From positions 435,001-499,000 of the forward strand of contig WPIO01000041.1 of the NCBI GenBank assembly GCA_009760855.2: 64,000 nucleotides of DNA, in the 5' to 3' direction. Position 1 is the stretch's first letter. Each line of letters begins with the position of its first letter. The position numbers and the translations under genes are program-made. The notes beneath the pieces are model-generated. The model had not been told where the DNA came from. It saw only the letters and a list, made by a program, of their open reading frames with translations, and made no database searches. Positions 54,105 to 64,000 of this stretch are shown here, one piece after another. The DNA comes from Cristatella mucedo. Lineage: Eukaryota > Bryozoa > Phylactolaemata > Cristatellidae.

Positions 54105-54440
54105 GCTGTGACAGTAGCAGAGAAGAAAACGTGGTACTTGGAGAGAGATTATCAATCGGTTACTGACAATATGCACAATCTCGGTATGACTGTGAACACA
54201 AGAAGACAGAGCACGTGGCTATTGCCAAGAGGGATGGGTTTAGGGTTTCGGCTTGTTCACTGTCTTCAAGTCAAGGGACGGCATAACGCGCCAGTCTGGT
54301 GTAACCTACACGCTTTGAGAGGTAATGAACCAAAGGTACGGTTGCATAAGGAACTGCGATTGATTCTAAAACCATAGCTAAGCAACTTGAGTCACAATAG
54401 CAGGCGGTACACTGAGGAAGAATGACATGATAATGAAAAT
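54105..54440. other. No gene recognised
   Basis: A 95-codon plus-strand frame (54090-54377) has no recognised motif. Confidence 0.35.
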
Positions 54441-54444
54441 ACTG

Positions 54445-54690
54445 TTTATGCATAGGGCCCTCATAGAACTAAATCTCTATCGAAGCACTTTAACTATGAT
54501 GTAAAGGATGTTATAGCTATGCTTAGGCCAGAGCAAGAGAATGAAGAACTTAAAAGTGAATGACAGAATCTACAGTCCATACACTGCTTATGGTGAGCTT
54601 GCCCAGGTCGGTCAGAAGTGATGTTATAAGGCAGGTCCAACATTCACGATAGACATCATATGTAAAGTGCCTAGCGATAGATAGACCAGC
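54445..54690 (-). mobile_element. LINE-A relic
   Basis: Minus strand: a tail (CGATAGAGATTTAGTTCTATG) and C-terminal block remnants (plus-strand GAATGAAGAACTTAAAAGTGAATGACAGAA), heavily deleted. Confidence 0.7.
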
Positions 54691-55439
54691 CTACTTCTAA
54701 GAAGCAGGTGCAAGCAAGAATGTGCTCGAGGCCGTGTCAGAGTTTAAGATCAGTCAGATTCACACTTTGTCTGACCGGTTCAAGGCAAGGAACCTTGCTT
54801 GCTCTAGACCCATCAAAGCAGTGCCGATTTAGTTCAGACTGGTCTGAACCAGCACTGCTGTAGCCTCGGTGGCTTTGCTCGAGTGTCCTTCGACCTCATT
54901 CGGCACCATGATGACAAGATAAGGATGGTAGAACATTTTTCAAAGCATCTTAAGAGTACTGACTTCTCTCGGGGCACTCACTCACTACACCAGGCAGGAA
55001 GTGAGCTGCTATCGCCTGCGCTTTGCAATATTTGTCATGCTACGAATGCGCTTGTGCAGTGGCACCCAAAACTAACATCAACGCTACCACCAAAGCTGCG
55101 CATGTCACGACTAGAGAGTAGCTGGCCCGTGCAGACCGGTGAAGCCTCAAAGCACCGTGGCTAACTAATCAGTCGCATAACTTCTGCGAAACTCGAAGCC
55201 CAAAGTAAAACTGAAGGACCATCACTACAGCTGTCCGTCTATGCTTTGTAAACCATGGATTATGGCATGCCCGGCTCCTACTGCTTATACTTGAGGAACA
55301 TCTAATAGTCTCTAGCACAGTCAATATCTGCACGATGCAGCGTACGGTTCAAGCGATTCAGTATAAAGATGCCCTGTGATTATGTGCTTCGAGCTTGACT
55401 TCTAACTTAAAACAGAGAGAGCTTATGCAATAGCTGCTG
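54691..55439. other. No gene recognised
   Basis: Short frames only (54883-55164 plus). Nothing assignable. Confidence 0.35.
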
Positions 55440-55454
55440 GGTCTTACCCTAGGG

Positions 55455-55605
55455 ACATGGTGCTCATTCTTCATGTACCTTGTCGTGAGGTTCGTTACCT
55501 TCAGTGGGCGATCCTCAATGGCCGACTAAAAGTGGTGGTGACCCGAGCCGTTAAGGCTCATCTGCCTCTATATGAATGAGTCTGTTGAATCAGCCGACCT
55601 TTAAT
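55455..55605 (+). mobile_element. SINE-2 copy, old
   Basis: Plus strand: TTGTCGTGAGGTTCGTTACC (eroded B box), AGTGGGCGATCCTCAATGGC, GTGGTGGTGACCCGAGCCGTTAAGG and the tail GTCTGTTGAATCAGCCGACC. Confidence 0.72.
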
Positions 55606-56083
55606 CTTTATAACCCTGATCAGCAAGCTGACGAGCAGCCCGACATTTAAGCTTGAACCCCAAACACGCCAGACATCCGACCTGACCGACACAGAGAAAA
55701 CCAAAGAGAACCGGAAGAGATCAGAGAACCGGGAGAGAATCAGAGCAGAGCAGCAGCGTCTTTCTCTTTGGCACCGGCCTGCCGGGCAATGACTCACTAG
55801 GCTGACCGTCAGCTGCTATAAGTGTGTAGTGAGTTTGCCTGAAGTTGCCAACAGCTAGCGGTCTTTACTGGTTGCTGTCAAACAACGTCGTCGGGTTTGT
55901 CCTGGTCTCTGAACCTCCTTTGTAGCATCACCGGTTGACCTAAAACTTCCACTTCCGGTTCACCAAGTAACTCTCCTAGTTTTCTGACTGGCAAAAGGCT
56001 TTCTGAAATCGAAGTTCTGGTGGGGATCGAGCATAGAAAGTGAAAAATCTACGACCTGGTCATAACTTATCCGTTCCTATACA
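55606..56083. other. No gene recognised
   Basis: Unassigned. A purine-rich GAGAACCGGGAGAGAATCAG patch is present near 55725. Confidence 0.35.
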
Positions 56084-56087
56084 GCAT

Positions 56088-56158
56088 CTCTAAAGTGCCT
56101 AGAAAGAGATTCAGTTCTCCGAAGGTGCTATACAAATGTACTATTATTATTATTATTC
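56088..56158 (+). mobile_element. LINE-A 3' tail fragment
   Basis: AAGTGCCTAGAAAGAGATTC, AGTTCTCCGAAGGTGCTATA with (ATT)n. Confidence 0.78.
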
Positions 56159-56488
56159 GCCGTATTGTTCTGTCCATGGTACTCAAGAACTAACATTTTA
56201 CAGACCTTGAATGCTCGACACATGTGCCTGCAGTCCTGTCAGCATGTGCTTACACACCAGCCACTCTAAAGTCATACGCTTTCTCAATCAAGCCAGCTGC
56301 CTGCGCATAGTAACTATACTTATAGGCACTGAATGCTTCCGTTATACTATAGTTATAGGCACTGAATGCTTCCGTTTTGAAATTGCAGTTTAAAAGCATT
56401 GCTGGATGCCGTGCCCCTACCAGAGTTCTTGAATCAGGTATCTCCATGAGGAAGTTCGGATAAAGTTAGAGAAGGGGTAAGGAATGTA
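56159..56488. repeat. Unassigned, with a tandem duplication at 56315-56380
   Basis: CTTATAGGCACTGAATGCTT at about 56319 is repeated as GTTATAGGCACTGAATGCTT at about 56351, with flanking CCGTT in both. The duplication length is about 32 bp. No gene is recognised in the surroundings. Confidence 0.7.
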
Positions 56489-56491
56489 CAT

Positions 56492-57285
56492 AATAATACA
56501 TTTTAGTGTCCTCAGAGAATTTAATCTTTTTCTAGGCACTTTACATATGCTGTAAAGGAAGCATGATTATATAGCCAGTGGTACATATAGCACAGTGTCT
56601 ACAAGCATACTATGCTTAGTGGTAGCCTGCACTGTGTCAGCACGCATGAGCACAAAAAGGACAAGTCACGAGGATCGAGCGAATGGTTCGGGAAACAGGT
56701 GCATTTGATTAGTTTTTTCTAAATGAGGCCAAGTTAAGAGATGTTCTGAAGTAAGTCGGGAGGGAGTTACAGACTTTAGGATCATACAAACTAAAGGCAC
56801 TGTCTCCAAAACATTTGAGGTTGGTTCGAGGCATAGCTATACAATAAGAGTCAGAAAAGGTGACGCAATGCTTAGCCTGGTTAGGAAGTAGTTCAATTAG
56901 GTAGGCTGGAGCCAAAGAATGAAGGAACCTAAAAGTGAGTGATAGAACCTTAAAGTCGATGCGTTTCTTGACTGGAAGCCAGTGCAGGTCGGAAATAAGT
57001 GGTGTGGCAACTGCAACCCTTACGACAGACAAGTCTATCGGCAGACTTTTGCACCAGCTGTAAGCGCCTAGTTTCACAGGCTGATGGACCAGCAAGCACT
57101 GAGTTACATAAGTCAAGAGGGAATGAAAAAAATGCTTGGACCGATTGGAATGTAGTATCCCGTCTAAGCAGGCCTACAATTTAGCAATGTCAAGTAGCTG
57201 AAAATACGCAGTCTTGACTGGAGCTGATACGGTCTAGTGAAAAGTCACTTTGGAGCAGGACACCAAGATTTCATGTTTCAAGCTG
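56492..57285 (-). mobile_element. LINE-A 3' copy, old
   Basis: Minus strand from the NLG(V)-type region (plus-strand TTGGAGCAGGACACCAAGATTTCATG) through the C-terminal block to the 3' UTR, tail and short ATT end. The frame at 56709-57116 retains DLHWLPVKKRIDFKVLSLTF. Confidence 0.87.
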
Positions 57286-57810
57286 TACAGCTTGCTTTCC
57301 CTCAGACACTAAAGTGAATTAATCCAATTTATAGCCATCAAACCTGTTATAATCCCAGGGGCCAGACTTGAAACATATTGAATACACTCTATCTACAATA
57401 AGCTTATAATAATTGGTTGTCGGCGATGATTGTCGACGATATCCTTGACTTGTTTGCCATGACCGAGAAATGCTTGACAACCGACACCCTACTACAGGTT
57501 TCTCTTTTTTTTCCATACCTGCAGGTCAATTAAGTATCGTTGTTATCATCATTCTGAAATTGTAAGTAACAACTCAGAGATGAAAACAGACCAATTGACA
57601 CACCGATAGCCTTGCTGAGGGAGCAGAAGACTCTGAGATGACTTCCCTTCTGCCTCTGGACAGCCACAAGCACATCCGGGTCAGCTTTGCCTGAGGCAGC
57701 ACCAACAACTGACCTTGTGCATAGCGGTTCACATGCTTGCACGCACAGAAATTGACCATGCTATAACCATCAATTGGTTAATATATTTTCTAGAAATTTA
57801 CAATTCCTTT
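57286..57810. other. No gene recognised
   Basis: Short frames without motifs. Confidence 0.35.
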
Positions 57811-57821
57811 CTAGCCTACTT

Positions 57822-57892
57822 AAAATGCTAGAAAGAGATTTAGTACTCTTTTTAGAAGTCCAGTAAATTTGTACTCTTATTATTACCACAAT
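57822..57892 (+). mobile_element. LINE-A-like 3' tail relic
   Basis: AAAATGCTAGAAAGAGATTT, AGTACTCTTTTTAGAAGTCC and an ATT-type end: the tail only, with degraded stem pairing. Confidence 0.6.
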
Positions 57893-58283
57893 AGCCATTT
57901 TTATGGTCTGTTTCCACCAGGATCTGTCAGCTTGCCATTGACTCACTTCACCGAATTTTGGTGTCCATCCATTCTCAGAGGGTTATTGGATAGAGTGCAT
58001 TATGATTCAACTTCTTAGCCAAGACAGACAGAAGATAAGACCAACAGATGGCCTTTTTAGGTGCCTAACTCTGTTGTGACACAAAATGGCAAATTAAGGC
58101 ACCCAAAGATACATCTTTAACAATGTCGCTGCTGTTCCCGATGTGTACTGGGATGATCCTTCCGTGTGCAACGAGCTTATGTCGGGCTAATGAAAGTATT
58201 CTTTTGGAGGAATTTAACCAAAGGCATCGGTGATATGGGCGCAGCTTATCAGATGGCCAGCAGAAGTCAGACTGACGAAAACT

Positions 58284-58373
58284 GATGAAAAACAGACCGA
58301 TAGAATACTTACAGATGTAAAACTGGGGAGCAGAAAGCAGGTAGTGTAGACCTACGTGCCCCTTAGGAGAGCA
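58284..58373 (-). repeat. 90-bp repeat R90, copy 1
   Basis: Exactly identical, in reverse complement, to 61741-61830 over all 90 bases, with mismatches directly outside on both sides. It falls in a 114-codon minus-strand frame (58065-58409). The shared peptide would begin CSPKGHVGLHYLLSAPQFYI, but coding is not otherwise supported. Confidence 0.97.
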
Positions 58374-58594
58374 GATCCAGAGGCCTATCGGGCGGTGCAT
58401 CTTCGGCATGCAGCTTCAAGGAGCTCTGCATCCGGGAGGTGGGGAGGGTTAAGGCACCATTAGGCTTTTTAAAACGCAACTAGAAAAGCAATTAGATTTG
58501 CGCACTTTGTCACACATGACACGGATGTCAGGGTTGGCTGCTTGGGAGTTAAATTTTTCGTAAGGAAGCAGCAATTTTCTAGAGGCAAAATAGA

Positions 58595-59290
58595 CTTTAG
58601 AATAATAGTAATAAGTTTTAATAGCACCCTAAGAAAGCTAACCTCTATCCCTGAGCTTTCCAACTCTTTGCAAGAGAATCAATCCCTAACCGAGGTTTAA
58701 TGACATAAATAGACTCAATAGCAGCCAAATAGTCTTAACTGCTATCAGCAATGCTTGCATACGGCCAATAAAGGATCACCTACTGCAGGACTCGAACCCA
58801 CGGCCTGAGTGGTGAGGAGCCAGAACCTACCTTCCTGGGCTAGGGCTCGGGGTGGGGGCATGCATGCTATCAAGCTTGGACAAGCAAGAAAAAGCACACC
58901 ACCATAGAGCTAATTCTCTATCCTTGAGCCGTACAACTCTCTGCAATGCAAGTCCATTCAGGTGGTGACAGAAGTCGGAAGCAAGATCTAGACTTTCGAT
59001 GCTTGTGAACTGAAAGCCTGATCACCAACACATTTCAATTTAATGCTACAAACGGCAAGGCGGCTGGAAGCCAACGAGAGGGGGTGGTGCCAGAGCACGT
59101 GACTGGAGGAGAGGATCAGTCGGATAGGCAGACTGGTGCAAGCCAGTGAAGCAACCCGCAGGCCACACTGAGAGGATCATAAAGATGACTCGATGTTTGA
59201 CAGTGAGTCAGTGAAACTCAGAAAGAAGCGGTATGATTTGGCAGCTGTGCCAATTACGCCTAGACATATCTATAGAGGCCTGCTCTGCAG
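58595..59290 (-). mobile_element. Old LINE relic with nested SINE-2
   Basis: Minus-strand pieces: tails at 58600-58672 and 58895-58950, then a C-terminal block (plus-strand AACTGAAAGCCTGATCACCAAC and GAAAGAAGCGGTATGATTTGGCAGC) resembling the relic at 32510-33510 more than LINE-A proper. The SINE-2 at 58700-58862 lies between. Confidence 0.55.
58700..58862 (-). mobile_element. SINE-2 copy, diverged
   Basis: Minus strand: CAGGCCGTGGGTTCGAGTCC (B box), TGCAGTAGGTGATCCTTTATTGG, and a tail with an eroded GGCTGCTATTGAGTC. Confidence 0.8.
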
Positions 59291-60655
59291 AGCTCTCCCC
59301 TTCGGCATCAGGATTCAGCCTAGATTCATTTAGCATTCATTTAGAATGGCATATTAACACTCTTTTGAGGTTCTAAGAAATCCTTCTGGCCGGCATGCCT
59401 TCGATGCAAAGATACAGAATCATTTTTCGGAAGAGGCTGAAATTTAAGCATATATGAGTGGCTTTTGAATTTTTATGGAGGTGTGGCTAAAGAGATAGAT
59501 CGGGCGATCTTACATGCGCAGCTTCGGTGTCTGCTGCCATAGTGATTGACAGGACTTAGAAGAGAGATAACACGGTATTGCGAGCTGCATCCCTAAAGGG
59601 CAGTTTTATGCTGATCTCTCGGTGCTGGGGATAAGCTTGCTTAATTTCAAAAGCGATTGAATTACTAAGACTATCTGTCAGCGACAATCATTATAAGGCT
59701 TTAAATTTCTGCTTACATGCTTGAGCCAACCGTCGGTGTACTGCCTACAAGCGTGTTTATGGTGCAAGCAAGTAACTTCTACTGTTCGGGATGAAGCCAG
59801 GGGGTAATTAGCCAAAACCAGGAGTGATTCAACTCGGTGGCTGTGATGATGTTGACTGAAGCAAGTACAACTGTTATCAATTGGCTGACATAGGCATCAG
59901 CTTGATGACAATGCTTCTCTGCTCAGCAACAGCTCGGCAAACAACTGATCATCAGCTGGTACTTAGCACAACTCCCACCAACATGATGTCATCCGCATAT
60001 TTCTGTAGCCCAATCGGGGATAGGTCTGACAGCAATGGCAGCTGAAGCCCCTAGTGGCACTGATCGCCTGGCCCTACCGTATTTTGAAGGTTTGCAAGAC
60101 ATCTGTAGGCATATGAGAGGAACGTGGCTCCAATGGCTCTAATGCCTTCGAGGCTTAATTTCAGTGGGCTTTACCAGCTGAAAGACTCATGACCGATCGA
60201 GTCTGCAGTGGAGATTGGCTCTGCAGCAGAAATAAACTGACAGGAGCAGGCTTGACCTACTCGTGACAGCATTCCCTTATCGGGTCTCTTTGCTGCATAC
60301 AGAACGTAACAGCTGACATGGTATCTGTTCTTGAAGCCCGGTATAAATAAATGCTATAAAGAACTTGCGGAGACCGGCGGCCGGCTTGTCGATGTCCTTG
60401 CTCCTAAGAATACTGCTGACATGTCAAGGTTTTATCTACAAATTACTGCTAACCTAAACTGCCTTTTTCACTATTTTACGATTAAGCACCGGGAGCTCTA
60501 CAAGTGCTGCCGTTATAGCAGACTGGCCATCTTTTTTTCAAATTACCCAATAATACAGCACGTGACCAGACTTGCATGCAATGCTTAAATCGTATGTGCA
60601 CAGTACAACCCAAGCAGTGAGCACAATTCAGTGCATGTCCAAGAGGCCCAAGCAG
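59291..60655. other. No gene recognised
   Basis: Scattered faint LINE similarity may exist (for example CAACATGATGTCATCCGCATATTTC near 59979-60003, like the LINE-A YADD region on minus). Frames are short and no exon is supported. Confidence 0.35.
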
Positions 60656-60656
60656 C

Positions 60657-60765
60657 AGTTCTTGCACTGACCCACAAGGCCCGCCATGGCTTGGCTCCTC
60701 CATACCTCGCTGAACTGCTGCACCAGCCAGTTTCAGCCTCTTCGCGCCCTAAGGTCCACTGAACA
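60657..60765 (+). mobile_element. LINE-B ORF2 C-terminal fragment
   Basis: Plus strand CTTGCACTGACCCACAAGGC, CCGCCATGGCTTGGCTCCTC, CTGAACTGCTGCACCAG matches LINE-B at 40919-40985 (TLTHKARxGLAPSYLAELL). Both ends are truncated. Confidence 0.8.
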
Positions 60766-60804
60766 CTAAAAACCTAAATTATAAACAATATAGGGGAATT
60801 GTCC

Positions 60805-60985
60805 TACCCCAGGGGGAAAATGTCGGGGGGGGGGAGAGAATTTCTAGGTGGGGGAATGTCCAGGGGGGAATTTCTGGTGCGGGGCAATGTCGGGGGGGGG
60901 GATGTCGGGGGGGGGGATGTCGGGAGGGGGGAAATGTCGGGGGGGGGAAATGTCGGGGGGGGGGGGAAATGTCCGGGTGAAATGT
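60805..60985. repeat. G-rich tandem repeat (GAAATGTC-G8-10)
   Basis: About eight to ten irregular units of (GA)AATGTC followed by a run of 7-12 G, plus variants AATTTCTAGGTGGGGG and AATGTCCAGGGGGG. The plus strand is strongly G-quadruplex-prone. Open frames (Gly/Pro-rich) are artefacts. Confidence 0.93.
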
Positions 60986-61693
60986 CTGTAACCTGCTAAA
61001 GGACTCGAGTTTAGACGAGTTGTCTATATTAGGGAAAAGGGTTAAGACAAGGTAATTCAAATAGTTAAGCAGGTGCACGAAAATTAAAGGCTACATGGTA
61101 AGTGGCAGGAACCTAAAGTCGATGGATGCATTGGAGGAGTGCCTGTGCAGGTTAGAGAGAAGCAGCTTAATGAGGCATTTTCGACGTTCACAATCGACTA
61201 GCATAGTGGATACTTTCCATTATCTAAGTGTCGCTTTATCGTACAGACAGGAAGACCCATAAGGAGTGAGTGCCACAAATCTAGAAAGGATGTCACAAAT
61301 GCAAGGACTAACTTTGCTTTGGTACCTCTGTATAACCACATCAGAATTTATATACGTAATTCCACGTTGTGGAAAGCAGCAAACTTTACTAAGGAGCTGC
61401 CATTATCATTTAGCATAAGACAATTTTCAATCGGGACATTCAGATTTCAAGGAGAGGCTACATGAGATATGGGTATGCTGGCAGAGCCAATGTTGAGGGT
61501 TAGGCTTTGAACTTTCTGAGAAAAACCGGTTTGTCCAACATGTTATGATGATCTTACAGTCATTTACTTTGAGAAGGTTATCTCTCATCCGAGTGAAAAA
61601 CCAGTTGCAATGGAGTTCTGAGAATTTGATATGACCTTCTTGCCAATGTAATCAGCAAGCACAAAATGCAGGTTTTTATTTAGATGCCTTTAT

Positions 61694-61743
61694 GCATCCA
61701 GTATAATTCATTTCATACAAATGAAATGAATTACACTGGATGC
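61694..61743. repeat. 23-bp-arm hairpin (4-base loop)
   Basis: Arms 61694-61716 and 61721-61743 are complementary at 22 of 23 positions, with loop ACAA. The right arm overlaps the first three bases of R90 copy 2. Such a near-perfect foldback suggests a template-switch or snap-back event at this breakpoint. Confidence 0.93.
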
Positions 61744-61830
61744 TCTCCTAAGGGGCACGTAGGTCTACACTACCTGCTTTCTGCTCCCCAGTTTTACATC
61801 TGTAAGTATTCTATCGGTCTGTTTTTCATC
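61741..61830 (+). repeat. 90-bp repeat R90, copy 2
   Basis: Reverse complement of 58284-58373 with no mismatch over 90 bases. It sits at the breakpoint inside an old LINE-A and adjoins the 61694-61743 hairpin. Confidence 0.97.
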
Positions 61831-62797
61831 GGCAAGAGGAGGAACTTTCTTAACGAAATGAGATTGACCCGTAGCAAATCCTAGGGGTAATATATTCTTC
61901 AAAGGCTCACTGATTAACCATTTGCCACCGACATTAATGCTGTGAATCTCGGATTAAGATAATTAGGACGAACAAAATTGCAGAGCAATGATGCTGATGC
62001 CTGAGCAAGATTATAGGGGCTCTAGAAGGACTTGGTAACCAGCTGCATTAAATGCTGCCCAGACTCGAGCATAGTTAGCAGCAAGGCTCTACCTAAGTCA
62101 ACAGTCCTGAGAATGTCAGTACACATCGAAGCAGCTTTGATTATGTGGGGGTGGAGAGCTCTACACCTGAAACATACTTACTAGTTTTGGCATAAATTGA
62201 GTTGGTGCGCTATTATTCGTGCCAGTGTCTTTGACAGGAACTGCAATAGAATGGTGGGTGAAATTTGCTTAAGTTCTCCTCGACTAGTGTTGACTAATTA
62301 ATTAGTGGCTAGCAGCAGTGTGTTTGAAAGATAATGGGAAGAACTTTAAGGCTAAGGTCAGATTTGTCAAATTAGCTATACAGGGTAGCAGTAAATCTAA
62401 GCAGGTCAGATGCAGAACATTAGGTATGAAGGGCTAGCAGCCGTCTGAGACGTAAACTTAAAGATTAGAGAGAGAGTGATCTCAGCTGGGGTAAGAGGCT
62501 TAAAGGTGGACATTGAAGTGCAGCAAAGAAATGAGTTGGCCGACTCCAGGTGGGGTATTATTGACAGAGAGGAGTCCAGTGCGGATGTTACCTTCTGAAT
62601 GTACAATCTGATCATATCTATCTTGCTGACAAAAAAGGCAAGAGAACCTATTTGCTAGATCGCCACAAGGATCGGCTAGTAAGCTGCTGATCAGGAAATC
62701 AGGAACAGAGGCTGACCACTGCAGAGAAAACAATTCCTTAGAACTGGTATCTCTGATCTTGCCTGCCTCACTTACAGAGCCAGACAAACAATCGGCA

Positions 62798-64000
62798 GAG
62801 TATATCTACTTGTTTTGTTCGATCTCTCGGCAGCTTTTGATACTATCGACAACCTAGTTCTTCTAAAGCGCCTCTCATCTCGCCTGGGCATCACTGGCAC
62901 TGCTCTGCAATCATCTGGGTCCTATCTCGGTGGGAGACTCCAGAGTATTGACACGAATAGACAAAGATCATCCGAGGTACCTGTGAAATATGGGGTACCT
63001 CAGGGCTCCGTGCTAGGTCTGGTTCTTTTCACGGTTTATACTCTCCCTTTTGCTGATGTGATTGCCAAGCACAACTTAGGCTTTCACTTCTAAGCGGATG
63101 GCACTCAGTTGTATCTTTGCTTTTATCCCTTCCAGCTTTCGAGCACCTCAAATTCTCTCAACTCACTTGCTGCATGTATTGATGACATCCGTACATAGAT
63201 GTCAGCAAATTTTCTTAAACTAAACGATGATAAAACTAACTTCTTAGTTATGGGCAAACCGAATGTGATTCCGAAATTGGAAAAGCTGACACTCAAAATG
63301 GGCTCTGCCAGCATATCTCCTGCTGAATAAGCACGAAATCTAGGTGTCATGTTCCAAAGCAACCTCTCGTTTTACAACCACTTCAGCTCCACAATCAAGT
63401 CTGCGTACTTTCAGGTACATAACATTGCTAAAATTCGGGCTTGTTTAGATAAGGATACCACGTCTAAGTTGGTCCATGCATTTGTGACATCCCGTCTTGA
63501 CTTCTGCAACTCACTGCTTGCTGGCCTACCGGCATGTGCAATCATGCGATTACAGCTGGTGCAAAACTCAGCAGCTAGGCTTGTTTGTCGTGAGCTTCAC
63601 AGTTGCCACATTACACCACTTCTTGCCGACCTGCACTGGCTACCATTCAAGCATAGGATCGCCTTCAAGGTTTTGTTGCTCACTTTTAGGTCACTCCATT
63701 CTTTGGCTCCAGCCTATCTCTCAGATCTACTCCCCACCAGGCCAAGCATAGTACCACCCGCTTTTCGGAATCCATCAGTTTACCAATACCTCGTACAAAC
63801 CTCAAATCCTTTGGAGACCATGCATTTAGTTCGTATGCTCCCAAAGCCTGGAACTCACTCCCGACTTGCGTCGGAGCATCCCTGACTTGACCACATTTAA
63901 AAAGAACTTAAAAACACACCTATTTAGGACAGCCTTTGGTGGGTCTCTGCGACTCGTCCTTCATGTGCTTATGCGTGCTGACACTGTGCATGCTGCCACT
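62798..64000 (+). mobile_element. LINE-A copy, 5'-truncated, runs off the window
   Basis: Starts inside RT (GTATATCTACTTGTTTTGTTCG, equivalent to about 20530) and continues to the 3' UTR, cut at 64000 before the tail. It is head to head with the old minus-strand copy ending at about 62795. It shares the GAATAA stop and MFQSNLSFYNHFSSTIKSAY variant with the copy at 48946-50440, so both are one sublineage. Confidence 0.92.
62815..63950 (+). pseudogene. LINE-A ORF2 (RT and C-terminal), multiple stops
   Basis: FDLSAAFDTIDNLVLLKRLS and GVPQGSVLGLVLF are intact, but the catalytic box reads GFHF-stop-ADGTQL (TAT to TAA, Asp to Gly), which destroys the active site. Further stops are GTACATAGATG (W to stop) and SPAE-stop-ARNLGVMFQSN, the latter shared with 48946-50440. 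The C-terminal frame from 63349 reads to about 63690 and is then shifted by a deletion near 63734. Confidence 0.9.

Larger units (their letters stand above)
61080..62795 (-). mobile_element. LINE-A copy, old, internally rearranged
   Basis: Minus-strand remnants run in order from the C-terminal block (61080-61300) through SARNLG/MGKP (plus-strand ATGCTGGCAGAGCCAATGTTGAGG, 61475-61500) and the QGS-equivalent (61870-61975). The RT N-terminus and pre-RT region follow (frame 62500-62787: LADPCGDLANRFSCLFCQQD, homologous to DDPCDDLADRFSRFF). Between 61645 and 61850 the order is broken. A short plus-oriented LINE-A piece (AATGTAATCAGCAAGCACAA), a hairpin and R90 copy 2 replace the YADD region. Confidence 0.75.

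Noticed and set aside
58065-58409. Conserved protein shared between 58.3 and 61.8 kb
   Set aside because: The shared peptide is explained by the exact 90-bp inverted repeat, and similarity stops sharply at its ends in both frames.

Overview
The window is eukaryotic, almost certainly from an invertebrate animal genome. There are no long intact single-exon genes. Most recognisable sequence is transposon-derived, with non-LTR retrotransposons of the CR1/L2 type, tRNA-derived SINEs, a Tigger/pogo DNA transposon and many microsatellites. The few host-like coding pieces look like short exons bounded by GT-AG splice sites. The species cannot be named from the sequence alone.

Repeats. Two related LINE families dominate. 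LINE-A has an AP endonuclease plus reverse transcriptase ORF2, a 3' hairpin tail and (ATT)n ends. It is present in more than 20 copies or fragments on both strands. The best copy is at 18.4-21.9 kb and carries only single-base frameshifts. LINE-B has a related RT but a different 3' end with an (ACAT)n tail. Copies lie at 2.5-4.2 kb and 39.5-41.4 kb, with fragments at 1-146 and 60.66-60.76 kb. SINE-1 has a tRNA-like head joined to a 3' tail that copies the LINE-A 3' hairpin, so it probably uses the LINE-A machinery. SINE-2 is another tRNA-derived family with a different tail. A dead Tigger/pogo element (9401-11689, minus) has TA duplications, degenerate inverted repeats and a SINE-1 inside it.

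Layout. 0-9.4 kb: LINE-B/LINE-A nest, minisatellites, and a possible first exon at 1.75 kb. 9.4-14.6 kb: Tigger with SINE-1 and SINE-2 copies. 14.6-18.3 kb: a candidate exon with an NPTY motif (16275-16596) and a 0.6-kb GA tract. 18.4-23.3 kb: the near-complete LINE-A and an inverted sister copy. 23-35 kb: decayed LINEs and SINEs, and a possible first exon at 30.05 kb. 35-41.4 kb: a possible exon at 37.06 kb and LINE-B copy 2. 41.5-54.1 kb: a candidate minus-strand gene for a single-pass membrane protein. Its TM exon (48027-48340) joins in phase to a cytoplasmic-tail exon (41576-41932) across a 6.1-kb intron that holds a 1.34-kb, 13-bp minisatellite. Further possible upstream exons lie at 48.5, 52.7-53.1 and 53.9-54.1 kb. 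54-64 kb: LINE/SINE relics, an exact 90-bp inverted repeat pair, a G-rich tandem repeat and a final LINE-A copy cut by the window end.

Functionally, the LINEs supply reverse transcription for themselves and probably for the SINEs. The host exons suggest cell-surface receptor genes with large, transposon-filled introns. Exon calls rest on splice motifs and reading frame only and are tentative.
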